Shown here in pieces: positions 34,958-43,271 of a stretch of DNA of 64,000 bases; positions within the stretch are counted from its first letter, which is position 1; each line of letters starts with the position of its first letter. The stretch covers positions 124,001 through 188,000 of the forward strand of contig NZ_WTYV01000006.1 of NCBI RefSeq assembly GCF_009827655.1, in the 5' to 3' direction. Source of the stretch: Alteraurantiacibacter buctensis. Lineage in GTDB: Bacteria; Pseudomonadota; Alphaproteobacteria; Sphingomonadales; Sphingomonadaceae. The notes below the pieces were generated by a model. The model was not told the origin of the DNA, ran no database searches, and was given only the letters and a program-made list of their open reading frames with translations. Position numbers and translations under genes: made by a program.

Positions 34958-36154
34958 ATGGGCGACAAGCCTCGGGTCACGATCGCAGGCGGGGGTATCG
35001 GCGGCATGGCGGCAGCCCTGACGCTGCTGCAACGCGGCTTCCCGGTCAGGATTTACGAGCAGGCACCCGAACTGGGCGAGGTGGGGGCGGGCGTCCAGAT
35101 CAGCCCCAATGGATCGCGGGCGCTGGATTCGCTGGGCGTATATGAGACTTTGCGGGCCCTGTCGTGCCAGCCCAAGCGCAAGGAGTTCCGGTTGTGGAAC
35201 ACCGGCCGCTCTTGGCCAATGTTCGACCTGGGCAAGGAAGCCATCGAAAAGTACGGCTATCCCTACCTTACCGTATATCGCCCGGACCTGCTGTCCACGC
35301 TGGTAGACGCGGTCAGGGCGCTGGACCCCGATGCCATCCGGCTGGGCTGCGAAGTGGTGAGCGCCGAAGCCGATGACGAGCGCGCCGTGTTGGTCCTGAA
35401 GGATGGCGAACGGATCGAAAGCGATATCCTGATCGGCGCCGACGGGGTCAAGTCCATCGTGCGCAAGGCACTGTTCGGTGACGACCATACCGAGTTTACC
35501 GGCATGATCGCCTGGCGGGCGGTGATCCCGATGGAGCGCCTGCCCGAGCGGTTCCGGGAGATGGTCGGCTGGACCTGGATCGGACCCGGCGGGCACCTGG
35601 TCAACTATCCGCTGCGCGGCGGCCAGCTGATGAACATGATCGGCACCATCGAGCGCGACGACTGGAAGGTGGAATCCTGGTATGCCGAAGGCTCGATCGA
35701 AGAATGCTTGCGGGACTTTGCCGGCTGGCACGAGGATGTGCAGACGCTGATCCGCGCCGCGCCCAAGGTGCTGAAGTGGGCGTTCATGGAGCGCAAGCCC
35801 CGCCAGATCTGGAGCAAGGGTCGCGCCAGCCTGCTGGGCGATGCCAGCCACGCGACGTTGCCGTTCCTGGCGCAGGGTGCGGTGATGTCGATCGAGGACG
35901 GCGTGGTGCTGGGCCGCTGCCTGGACAAATATGCCGATCCGGTCGTCGCGCTCAAGAAGTACGAGGAGGCCCGCGTCGAACGGACCAGCAAGATGGTGCG
36001 CGGGGCCAAGGAAAACACCGCCCGCTTCCACGAATCCGCCCTGGCCACCGAGGAAGGTGCCGTAACCTACATGGAAAGCGAATGGAGCCGCGACCCGATC
36101 CGCGAACGCTATGACTGGCTCTATCGCTACAACGTGGAGACCGTACCGGTATGA
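34958..36154 (+). CDS. FAD-dependent aromatic hydroxylase (3-hydroxybenzoate 6-hydroxylase/salicylate hydroxylase-like)
   Basis: 398 residues from the ATG behind GGAGA. Class A flavoprotein monooxygenase: I-A-G-G-G-I-G-G-M-A-A-A at the N-terminus, G-A-D-G-V-K-S near residue 156, and G-D-A-S-H-A-T-L-P-F-L-A-Q-G-A near residue 290. Adjacent to a gentisate-type dioxygenase, 6-hydroxylation of a 3-hydroxybenzoate to a gentisate is the natural reading. Its stop overlaps the CoA-transferase start (ATGA). Confidence 0.85.
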   Translation: MGDKPRVTIAGGGIGGMAAALTLLQRGFPVRIYEQAPELGEVGAGVQISPNGSRALDSLGVYETLRALSCQPKRKEFRLWNTGRSWPMFDLGKEAIEKYGYPYLTVYRPDLLSTLVDAVRALDPDAIRLGCEVVSAEADDERAVLVLKDGERIESDILIGADGVKSIVRKALFGDDHTEFTGMIAWRAVIPMERLPERFREMVGWTWIGPGGHLVNYPLRGGQLMNMIGTIERDDWKVESWYAEGSIEECLRDFAGWHEDVQTLIRAAPKVLKWAFMERKPRQIWSKGRASLLGDASHATLPFLAQGAVMSIEDGVVLGRCLDKYADPVVALKKYEEARVERTSKMVRGAKENTARFHESALATEEGAVTYMESEWSRDPIRERYDWLYRYNVETVPV

Positions 36155-37350
36155 GCGGATCGCTCCCGCCCGCGCGGCACCTGCAGGGTGTGCGGGTGCT
36201 GGACCTGACGAATATCCTCTCCGGCCCCTATGCGGCCTTCCAGATGGCGCTGCTGGGTGCCGAGGTGATCAAGGTGGAACGCCCCGACGGGGGTGACCTT
36301 GCGCGGCGGCTGGGGGCCGATCCGGCCCTGAACGAGCAGTTGATGGGGACATCGTTCCTGGCCCAGAACGCGGGCAAGAAGTCGGTGACGATCGACCTCA
36401 AGAATGCCGAGGGCCGGGCGCTGTTCCTGAAGCTGGTGGCCAGTGCCGACGTGCTGATCGAGAATTTCCGGCCCGGCGTGATGGATCGCCTCGGGCTGGG
36501 CTATGCGGCGCTGAAGGCGGATAATCCTCGGCTGGTCTATTGCGCTGTTTCGGGCTTTGGCCAGGAAGGGCCGCTCAGCGGCAATCCGGCCTATGACCAG
36601 ATCATCCAGGGCTATTCCGGCGTGATGAGCGTTACCGGTGATGCGGATTCTGCACCGCTGCGGGTGGGCTACCCGCTGTGCGATACGCTGGGCGGCCTGC
36701 TGGCATCCTTCGCCATCAGCAGCGCCCTCTATGCGCGCGAGAAGAGCGGCCACGGCGAATTCATCGACGTGTCCATGCTGGACGCAACCATCTCTGCCAT
36801 GGGCTGGGCCGTGTCGAACTATCTTATCGCCGGCGTCGAGGCGCGGCCGATCGGCAACCAGAATATGACGGCCGCCCCCTCCGGCGCCTTTACCGCGTCA
36901 GACGGGCAGATCAACGTGGCGGCCAACAAGCAGGAGCAGTTCGTCGCCCTGTGCCGGGTGATGGGCCTGGCAGAACTGCTGGACGATCCCCGCTTTGCCG
37001 AGCGCGAGGCGCGCAAGCGCCACCGCGACGAGCTGAACGGCATCCTCAACGCCGTTTTCCGCACCCGCACGGCGGCGGAGTGGGAAGATGACCTCAACCG
37101 CGCCAACGTGCCGGCCGGGCAGATCCTCACCGTGCCGCAGGCGCTCAACCATCCGCAGGTTGCCCAGCGCGCGCTGGTGCAGGAGGTGGGCGGTATCCGC
37201 ATCGCGCGCAGCGGCTTTCGTTTTGCCGATACCCAGCCCGACGCTGCCTGCGCCCCGCCCCGGCTGGGCGAGCACAATGCCGAAATCTTCGGCGACCTGG
37301 GGGTGGCCGAACAGGAGCTTGCACGCCTGCACGAAGCAGGTGCCATCTGA
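36151..37350 (+). CDS. Family III CoA-transferase (CaiB/BaiF)
   Basis: 399 residues. N-terminal V-L-D-L-T-N-I-L-S-G-P-Y, the I-E-N-F-R-P-G-V motif, and the catalytic Asp in D-V-S-M-L-D-A-T near residue 206. It moves CoA between acyl-CoA and a carboxylate. Co-transcribed with the ring-cleavage genes, a role in activating the dicarboxylate released by the FAH-family enzyme (for example citramalate) is proposed. Direct activation of an aromatic acid is the alternative. Confidence 0.85.
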   Translation: MSGSLPPARHLQGVRVLDLTNILSGPYAAFQMALLGAEVIKVERPDGGDLARRLGADPALNEQLMGTSFLAQNAGKKSVTIDLKNAEGRALFLKLVASADVLIENFRPGVMDRLGLGYAALKADNPRLVYCAVSGFGQEGPLSGNPAYDQIIQGYSGVMSVTGDADSAPLRVGYPLCDTLGGLLASFAISSALYAREKSGHGEFIDVSMLDATISAMGWAVSNYLIAGVEARPIGNQNMTAAPSGAFTASDGQINVAANKQEQFVALCRVMGLAELLDDPRFAEREARKRHRDELNGILNAVFRTRTAAEWEDDLNRANVPAGQILTVPQALNHPQVAQRALVQEVGGIRIARSGFRFADTQPDAACAPPRLGEHNAEIFGDLGVAEQELARLHEAGAI

Positions 37351-37394
37351 TGGTGCGACTACTGGCAGGAGTGCCCCGGCGGGCCCGGCTTCCG

Positions 37395-38138
37395 TCAGAT
37401 ATCGCGGAACAGGCCCGACTGTGCCCCCAGCATCCGCGACAGGGTGACCGCCTGGTCCGCCAGTTGCGGGCCCAGCGTCTTGGCGCGCTCCTCGTTCATG
37501 CGCGATGTGGGGCCGGACAGGGTCAGCACCCCGACCAGGTCATTCCCTTGGCCGAACACCGGCACAGCCAGCGCCGCCATTTCCGGCGTCACCGTGCCGA
37601 ACGAACTGAACACCAGGTCGTCCACCGTATAAGGCCCCTGCACGGTTTCGAACCGGCGGAAGGCCTGCGAGGATGCCCCCTTGTCGATCGGGCGGCGGTC
37701 GCCCAGCCGGATGGTGTAGTCGCGGATCGTCTGGTTGCCGTCCACGCGGAACAGGCACATCTGCTCGTCGCCGGCGCGAATGAAGAAGCTGGCCCCTTCG
37801 CCGGTCGTTTCCACCAGCCGCTCCAGCGTGGGCTGGACGAACTGGCGCAGGTCGAACGAATCCTGGTAGATGCTGGACAGGTCCAGCACGGCCGGACCCA
37901 GCTGATAGTGCCCGTCGGCCCGCTGGACCACGAACAGGCTCTTTTCCAGCGACCCCAGCAAACGCAGGATCGTGCTCTTGTAAAGCCCGGTGTTGCGCGA
38001 AATCTCGGCAAGCGAGAGCACCGGCTTGCGATGGGTAAATGCGCTGATGATGGCGAATGCGCGATCGACCGCAGCGACCCCGCCCTTGGAACCCGTCACT
38101 TGATTATCCCTTCCGCCTTGCGGATCGATGTTCTTCAT
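37395..38138 (-). CDS. IclR-family transcriptional regulator
   Basis: 247 residues from ATG 38138. N-terminal winged helix-turn-helix (F-A-I-I-S-A-F, L-S-L-A-E-I-S-R-N-T-G-L-Y-K-S-T-I-L-R-L-L). The C-terminal effector domain has G-A-S-F-F-I-R-A-G and the conserved A-L-A-V-P-V-F patch. IclR proteins commonly sense aromatic or organic acids. An island-type palindrome straddles the start codon, suggesting autoregulation and making this the leading candidate for the protein that reads the seven sites. Confidence 0.88.
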   Translation of the reverse strand: MKNIDPQGGRDNQVTGSKGGVAAVDRAFAIISAFTHRKPVLSLAEISRNTGLYKSTILRLLGSLEKSLFVVQRADGHYQLGPAVLDLSSIYQDSFDLRQFVQPTLERLVETTGEGASFFIRAGDEQMCLFRVDGNQTIRDYTIRLGDRRPIDKGASSQAFRRFETVQGPYTVDDLVFSSFGTVTPEMAALAVPVFGQGNDLVGVLTLSGPTSRMNEERAKTLGPQLADQAVTLSRMLGAQSGLFRDI

Positions 38139-38146
38139 AGCGGAAC
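38130..38146. promoter_or_regulatory. Island operator, site G (over the iclR start codon)
   Basis: GTTCTT-CATAG-CGGAAC. Same 6-5-6 geometry as the other sites, with two substitutions; the central CAT is the complement of the iclR ATG. It also lies about 50 bases upstream of the divergent HMG-CoA-lyase-like gene. Confidence 0.45.
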
Positions 38147-38190
38147 GATATGGTCTGCTGTCAATGGGCCAAGCGAGGAAAGACTCTAAG

Positions 38191-39150
38191 ATGAGCCAGA
38201 TTCCCCAACGCGTCTTTATCAAGGAAGAAGGCCCGCGCGAAGGCTTTCAGATCGAAGGCGCCGGCGTGCCCACGGCCCGCAAGATCGAGCTGATCGACGC
38301 CTTGTCGCAGACCGGATTGCAGCACATCCAGATAGTGTCCTTCGTCAACCCGCGGCTGGTGCCCGGCATGGCCGATGCCGAGGATGTTGTGGCCGGGTTC
38401 ACGCCCGCCCCGGGTGTCGCCTACGCCGGCCTGTGGCTGAACCAGCAAGGCCTGCAGCGCGCCATCGCCAGCCAGCGGCTGGACCTGCAGGGCAAGCTGA
38501 CGCTCTATGCCTCCGATGCGTTCCTGAAGAAGAACCAGAACCGCACCCCGGACCAGCAACTGGCCGCGCAGCCTGACCTGATCCGCATGTATCGCGATCA
38601 TGCCATCCCGGTGCGTACCGGCTTCGTGACGGCGGCCTTCGGCTGCAATTTCGAAGGCGATGTGGCGGCGGAAAAGGTGGTGGCTATCGTGGGGCAGCTG
38701 CTGGCGATTGCCGAGGCCGAGGGCGAGAAGCTGGAACTGGTGGGGCTGGGCGATACCATGGCCTGGGCCACGCCGGACCGAATCCAGCGCGTGGTCGGCA
38801 TGGTGCAGGATGCCTATCCGGACATCGAACTGTCGCTGCACCTGCACGATACGCGCGGCCTGGGCCTGGCCAACGCCTATGCCGGCCTGCAGATGGGCGT
38901 GCGCCATTTTGACGCGGCGGTGGCGGGGCTGGGCGGCTGCCCCTTTGCTGCCCATCAGGGCGCGGCGGGCAATATCTGCACCGAAGACTTCGTCCTGATG
39001 TGCGATGAGATGGGCATCGAGACCGGCGTCGATCTGGAACGGCTGATCGAATGCGCGCGACTGGCCGAAGATATCCTGGGCCATCCACTGCCCGGCAAGG
39101 TCAAGCAGGGCGGGAGCCTTGCGGCGATGCGCCGCCGCTTGGGGCGCTGA
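38191..39150 (+). CDS. HMG-CoA lyase-like DRE-TIM metallolyase, possible citramalyl-CoA lyase
   Basis: 319 residues from the ATG following GAGGAAAG. The TIM-barrel lyase family is shown by S-F-V-N-P-R-L-V-P-G-M, the metal-binding L-H-L-H-D-T-R-G, and the catalytic Cys in G-L-G-G-C-P-F-A. The N-terminal signature G-P-R-D-G-L-Q of HMG-CoA lyases is here G-P-R-E-G-F-Q: Arg16 is kept but the catalytic Asp is Glu17. The substrate is therefore likely a related beta-hydroxy-acyl-CoA, and citramalyl-CoA is proposed from context. Confidence 0.8.
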   Translation: MSQIPQRVFIKEEGPREGFQIEGAGVPTARKIELIDALSQTGLQHIQIVSFVNPRLVPGMADAEDVVAGFTPAPGVAYAGLWLNQQGLQRAIASQRLDLQGKLTLYASDAFLKKNQNRTPDQQLAAQPDLIRMYRDHAIPVRTGFVTAAFGCNFEGDVAAEKVVAIVGQLLAIAEAEGEKLELVGLGDTMAWATPDRIQRVVGMVQDAYPDIELSLHLHDTRGLGLANAYAGLQMGVRHFDAAVAGLGGCPFAAHQGAAGNICTEDFVLMCDEMGIETGVDLERLIECARLAEDILGHPLPGKVKQGGSLAAMRRRLGR

Positions 39151-39160
39151 TCCACCAGCG

Positions 39161-41662
39161 ATGGACCGGCTGCCAACCGCCTGGGACAAGCTTGATGCGG
39201 ACGTTACCGCGCGCCTTTCCTCGCTCCCGCGATCGCTGCGCTTGCTGCTGGAAAATGCGCTGGCCCATGGTGCCCCGCCTTCTGTCGCGGGGCAGTTTGC
39301 CGCCTGGCTCGATGGTCGCAGGGATGCGCTTGAGGTGCCCTTCCTTCCCACCCGCATCCTGATGCAGGATACGGCCGGGGTGGCGGCGCTGGTGGATCTG
39401 GCAGCGCTGCGCGACCGGGCCACGCACCCGGTCGATGCGCTGGTGCCGATAGACCTGGTGATCGACCACTCGCTGAAGGTGGATTTCAGCGGAACGGCCG
39501 ATGCCGCCGATCGAAATCTGGACCTCGAATTCCGCCGAAATACGGAGCGGTACGCCTTCTTCAAGTGGGCAGAGCAGGCGTTCGAGCGGTTCCGGGTGGT
39601 GCCACCGGGCAACGGTATCTGTCATCAGGTCAACCTTGAACGGCTCGCGTCCATCGCCCTGCGGCAGGATGGCCCGGACCCGATGGTGGTGCCGGAAATC
39701 GTGATTGGTACCGACAGCCACACCACGATGATCAACGCGCTGGGCATCCTTGGCTGGGGCGTGGGCGGCCTTGATGCTGAGATGGCCGCGCTGGGCCAGG
39801 TGGCGCAGTTGTCCCTGCCGCAGGTGACCGAAGTGCGTTTGAACGGCCGCCTGGCACCCGGCGTGACCGCCACCGATGCCGCGCTGGCCCTGACCGCGTT
39901 TCTGCGGAATGCGGGGGTGGTTGCGCACATCCTCGAAATGACCGGCGATGGGGCCGCCAGCCTCTCGCTCCCCGACCGGGCGGCGATGGCCAACATGAGC
40001 CCGGAATACGGTGCCACGGCGTGCCTTTTCGCGGTGGACGGCGAAACGCTGCGTTACCTGCGCGCGGCCGGTCGCAGCGAAGCGGACCTCGCCCTCTACG
40101 AAGCCTATGCCCGTCAGTCCGGGCTGTGGGCGGGCGGGCCGCAGCGGCACTATGATCAGGTCCTGTCGTTCGACCTGGGCGCGGTGCAGCCGGTGATGGC
40201 GGGGCCAGCGCGGCCGCAGGATGTGCTGCCTTTGCGCCAGATCCCCGCCAGCCTGCCACAATCGGGCGCCCCTGCCGACGGCGCAGTCTTCATCGCAGCG
40301 ATCACTAGTTGTACCAACACTGCTAATCCGGTGCTGATGGTGCAGGCCGGGCTGGTGGCCCGCCGCGCGCGTGAACTGGGTCTGTCCCTGCCGCCATGGG
40401 TCAAGGCCAGCCTGGCTCCCGGATCGCGGGCCATGGCCGACCTGCTACAGCGGGCAGGGCTGCTCGACGATCTGGCAGCGCTGGGCTTTGCGCTGGTGGG
40501 ATTTGGCTGCACCACCTGCGTGGGCAATTCGGGCGACCTGCTGCCCGCAGCCAGGACCATGCTGGAGGCCAATCCCGGCATGGTCGGTGCTGCCGTCCTG
40601 TCGGGCAATCGCAACTTTCCCAATCGCATCCATCCGGATCTGCGCGCCAACTATCTGGCTTCGCCGCCGTTGGTGGTGGCAGCGGCCCTGGCAGGCAGCC
40701 TGGCCCTGGATCTGGCAACCCAAGCCATCGGCACGGACATGGCGGGCAAACCCGCCCTGCTGGCGGACCTGTGGCCGCAACACGGCGCTGCCGAGGCACT
40801 GCTGGCGCGGCTGGAGGAAGCCCCCCCTCAGGCTCCTGCCCTGTTTGAAGCTCCCCAATGGCGGGACCTCCCAGCGCCTGGCGGCAGTCGCTACCCGTGG
40901 GACCGGCAGTCGTTGATCCTGCGTCCGCCGCCCTTCTTCAGCGAAGCCGATGCTTGCCGGTTCGGTGTCATCGCCGATGCGGCACCTTTGCTGGTGCTGG
41001 GCGATAACGTGACCACCGACCATATCTCTCCCATCGGCCGGCTGGCACGCGATTGCCCGGCGGCCAGGTGGCTCCGCGAACAGGGTTGGAGCCAGCCCGG
41101 CTTCGGCAGTTATGGCGACTTTCGCGGCAACCATGAGGTCATGTTGCGGGGCACATTCGACAACGCCCGGCTGGATAACGCACTGGTCGCGGGGGAGGGC
41201 AGCCGGACGCTCGATGCCAGCGGGAAGGAATGCAGCATCTTCGATGCCGCCATGTCCTTCATTGCGGCGGGCACGCCGGTAATCGTGTGGGCGGGCGAAG
41301 CCTATGGCTGCGGCTCTGCCAGGGATTGGGCGGCCAAGGGTACCGCCCTGCTGGGAATTCGGGTGGTGATTGCCCACAGTTTCGAGCGCATCCACCGCAG
41401 CAACCTGGTGGCGATGGGAGTCCTGCCGATCACCGTTCCGCGGGCATGCAGCATCGCTCCCGGAGCGGATGACAGGTTGGACATCATTGGCCTCGACCGG
41501 CTTGATGTACGCTCCGGCCTGGAGATCGTCATCAGATCAACCGCGCGGCACAGCGTTAAGGGCATTGCCGAACTGCATACATCCGAAGAAGTGCAGGTTC
41601 TGGCACAAGGCGGTGTCCCGCGGATACTGGCAGCGCAAGTCTCGAAGCCGCTCGATTGCTGA
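39161..41662 (+). CDS. Aconitase-family hydratase (AcnA-like)
   Basis: 833 residues, monomeric AcnA layout but about 55 residues shorter than typical AcnA. Cluster cysteines are in T-S-C-T-N-T-A-N-P and F-G-C-T-T-C-V-G-N. Active-site segments are D-S-H-T-T-M-I-N-A-L-G and, in the swivelling C-terminal domain, Y-G-C-G-S-A-R-D-W-A and E-R-I-H-R-S-N-L. Ten bases after the lyase-like gene. Aconitase-superfamily enzymes hydrate maleate or citraconate in some gentisate pathways, which fits here better than a second TCA aconitase. Confidence 0.82.
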   Translation: MDRLPTAWDKLDADVTARLSSLPRSLRLLLENALAHGAPPSVAGQFAAWLDGRRDALEVPFLPTRILMQDTAGVAALVDLAALRDRATHPVDALVPIDLVIDHSLKVDFSGTADAADRNLDLEFRRNTERYAFFKWAEQAFERFRVVPPGNGICHQVNLERLASIALRQDGPDPMVVPEIVIGTDSHTTMINALGILGWGVGGLDAEMAALGQVAQLSLPQVTEVRLNGRLAPGVTATDAALALTAFLRNAGVVAHILEMTGDGAASLSLPDRAAMANMSPEYGATACLFAVDGETLRYLRAAGRSEADLALYEAYARQSGLWAGGPQRHYDQVLSFDLGAVQPVMAGPARPQDVLPLRQIPASLPQSGAPADGAVFIAAITSCTNTANPVLMVQAGLVARRARELGLSLPPWVKASLAPGSRAMADLLQRAGLLDDLAALGFALVGFGCTTCVGNSGDLLPAARTMLEANPGMVGAAVLSGNRNFPNRIHPDLRANYLASPPLVVAAALAGSLALDLATQAIGTDMAGKPALLADLWPQHGAAEALLARLEEAPPQAPALFEAPQWRDLPAPGGSRYPWDRQSLILRPPPFFSEADACRFGVIADAAPLLVLGDNVTTDHISPIGRLARDCPAARWLREQGWSQPGFGSYGDFRGNHEVMLRGTFDNARLDNALVAGEGSRTLDASGKECSIFDAAMSFIAAGTPVIVWAGEAYGCGSARDWAAKGTALLGIRVVIAHSFERIHRSNLVAMGVLPITVPRACSIAPGADDRLDIIGLDRLDVRSGLEIVIRSTARHSVKGIAELHTSEEVQVLAQGGVPRILAAQVSKPLDC

Positions 41663-41712
41663 CCGCCATGAACTGCGTTAGCGACATCGGCCTTCGCGTT
41701 ACCCGGAGAACA

Positions 41713-41736
41713 GGTGATTTTGGAAGTGAGTGGTGC
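41713..41736. repeat. Left copy of 24-bp element-flanking direct repeat (candidate att)
   Basis: Begins GGTGATTTTGGAAGTG and ends GTGGTGC. Differs from the right copy at two positions (A for G). Located 50 bases after the aconitase-like gene. Confidence 0.6.
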
Positions 41737-41773
41737 GCAGGCCAGTCCTGTGCGGAACGCTCTCTCCCCCGAA

Positions 41774-41946
41774 TTCCCTGTTCAACAGGGAAAATACAGG
41801 GAATTGGCAATTTAATGATGGGATCCCGTGGCAACGATTGCTTCCAGAACCGCAGAGTTCAGCCATTTCGCGAACCAATTTCCCTGCGCGCGGAACAGGG
41901 AATTTGATTCCCCGGAACAGGGAAGCAAAATGCGGGTAACAGCGAA
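41774..41946. repeat. AACAGGGAA iteron-like array
   Basis: Perfect 19-bp palindrome TTCCCTGTT-C-AACAGGGAA at 41774-41792, then TACAGGGAA at 41795, AACAGGGAA at 41894 and 41916, and AACAGCGAA at 41938. The surrounding 41663-42008 has no gene. Iteron-like recurrence suggests protein binding. Confidence 0.6.
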
Positions 41947-42008
41947 TTGGCGATGATGGATCAGGGACCCGTTGCAGCGGCTGGCATAGCTGCAGGGAAT
42001 GCTGCTTA

Positions 42009-42839
42009 TTAGTCCCGGTCGACTGGTTCGGCGTGAAGCAGAATCATGGCCCAGCCGTCTTTCTGTACAAGCAGCTGCTCGCTCAGAACTTCGACCTTAC
42101 GTGCCCCGCCTGAACCAAGCCAGGTCTCGGGGTCGCATTCCTCCATCGGCGTGATCTGGCCCGGCAGCAATGTGTGGCTGGCCGTAATAGAATCTTGCGG
42201 CAGGACCTCTCCAATCCGATGGTCGATCCAGGGAAAATCATCGGGCCGATGCGCCTGCTTGATCCGGCCTTCGTGAGCGATGATGAGCGCGAGGGTTTCG
42301 CGATGCGCGTCGACGTAGCTGCGCGCCATCGCCGCCTTGCTGACATCGAACTCCCCGGCCAGCCGGACGATCTCGGCAAGGTCGGGCTGGCGGCTCCGCA
42401 GACTTGCGCGGATCCGCTTCGGCGGCATCAGGAGCTGGGCAGCAAAGCGGTTGGCTTCGGCTTCCATCTTTCTTCCGCGGTCGGCTTCGCGTGTGTTGTC
42501 GAGCCGCAAGTCAGTCTGCGAGCAATTGAACGCGGCCCCCCGGCAAGGGCGATGACTGGGCATCAGGAAGTGGCCGAGCTCGTGCCCGATCGAGAACCGC
42601 CTGCGTCGGAGCGAAGTCCCCTCGGCAACGATAATTGAGCCCCAGGCCTTGTCGGGGTGCATCAGGAGCATCGCTGCGAATGATGAAACGGGCTGGTCAG
42701 CGATTTCGTGAATATCAAGCCGATGGCAAAGCGCCTCGATCGAGAAGTCGAGAGGTAGTCCGGGGTCGAGATCATGGATGCGCGCGGCAAGCGCAGAGGG
42801 TGAGCCAATCCCATCAAGCTCAATCCGGCTAAGCGTCAA
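42009..42839 (-). CDS. ImmA/IrrE-type metallopeptidase
   Basis: 276 residues. The zinc motif H-E-L-G-H is in S-I-G-H-E-L-G-H-F-L-M near residue 93. The probable start is a TTG overlapping the stop of the XRE regulator (TTGA), with AGGA upstream. In ICEBs1-type systems such a peptidase cleaves its partner XRE repressor to induce the element; that role is inferred from the pairing here. Confidence 0.82.
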   Translation of the reverse strand: MTLSRIELDGIGSPSALAARIHDLDPGLPLDFSIEALCHRLDIHEIADQPVSSFAAMLLMHPDKAWGSIIVAEGTSLRRRRFSIGHELGHFLMPSHRPCRGAAFNCSQTDLRLDNTREADRGRKMEAEANRFAAQLLMPPKRIRASLRSRQPDLAEIVRLAGEFDVSKAAMARSYVDAHRETLALIIAHEGRIKQAHRPDDFPWIDHRIGEVLPQDSITASHTLLPGQITPMEECDPETWLGSGGARKVEVLSEQLLVQKDGWAMILLHAEPVDRD

Positions 42840-43165
42840 CCGGCTTGTTCCTGCCGCTTTTTGAGTGTCTCCATCATCATCCTGATGGTCTCGCGGTCCT
42901 CGTCGCGCAGGCTTTTGAGATCCCGAAACATGGCGACCACTTCGGCCGGCTGGTCTTCAGCGTCGGGATTTTCACCGACGAGATCGGCCACGCGCACGCG
43001 AAAGAGTTCGGCCAGCTTTACCACGAGGTCCATCGAGGGATTGGCCGTAATCCCCTTCTCCAGGTTGAACACGTGAGCCTTGGAGATGCCTACGGCGTTG
43101 GCGACATCCTGGAGCGACAGTCGCTTGGCGACGCGCAGGTCATGCAGCTTGCTGGCGAAGCTCAT
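42836..43165 (-). CDS. XRE-family repressor, partner of ImmA-type peptidase
   Basis: 109 residues from ATG 43165 (a TTG at 43180 is less likely). N-terminal helix-turn-helix with L-S-L-Q-D-V-A-N-A-V-G-I-S-K-A-H-V-F-N-L-E-K-G. The C-terminal acidic/coiled segment (F-R-D-L-K-S-L-R-D-E-D-R-E) could be the peptidase-sensitive tail. Divergent from the ParB-type gene, with CGTTCAATC repeats between. Confidence 0.85.
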   Translation of the reverse strand: MSFASKLHDLRVAKRLSLQDVANAVGISKAHVFNLEKGITANPSMDLVVKLAELFRVRVADLVGENPDAEDQPAEVVAMFRDLKSLRDEDRETIRMMMETLKKRQEQAG

Positions 43166-43173
43166 TGGATTTC

Positions 43174-43240
43174 CGTTCAATCGAGAATGCCGCCATCATA
43201 CGCGCGGGATTGACATTGGCAAGCGTTCAATCCATTTATA
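43174..43240. promoter_or_regulatory. Probable XRE operator and divergent promoter
   Basis: Two direct copies of CGTTCAATC (43174-43182, 43224-43232) plus a related inverted GGATTGACA. A TTGACA (43210-43215) with a downstream TTTATA (43235-43240, spacing 19) would drive the ParB-type gene; the second repeat lies just before the -10. Confidence 0.45.
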
Positions 43241-43271
43241 CAACTTCGGTCAAGAAAGATTCGGAGAGGTC

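Noticed and set aside
38161-39612. 483-residue frame antisense to the lyase-like gene
   Set aside because: No domain; the sense gene is supported by ribosome-binding site and catalytic motifs.
39161-41662. Ordinary TCA-cycle aconitase
   Set aside because: Not fully excluded, but the placement 10 bases after the lyase-like gene and the shorter length make a catabolic hydratase more likely.
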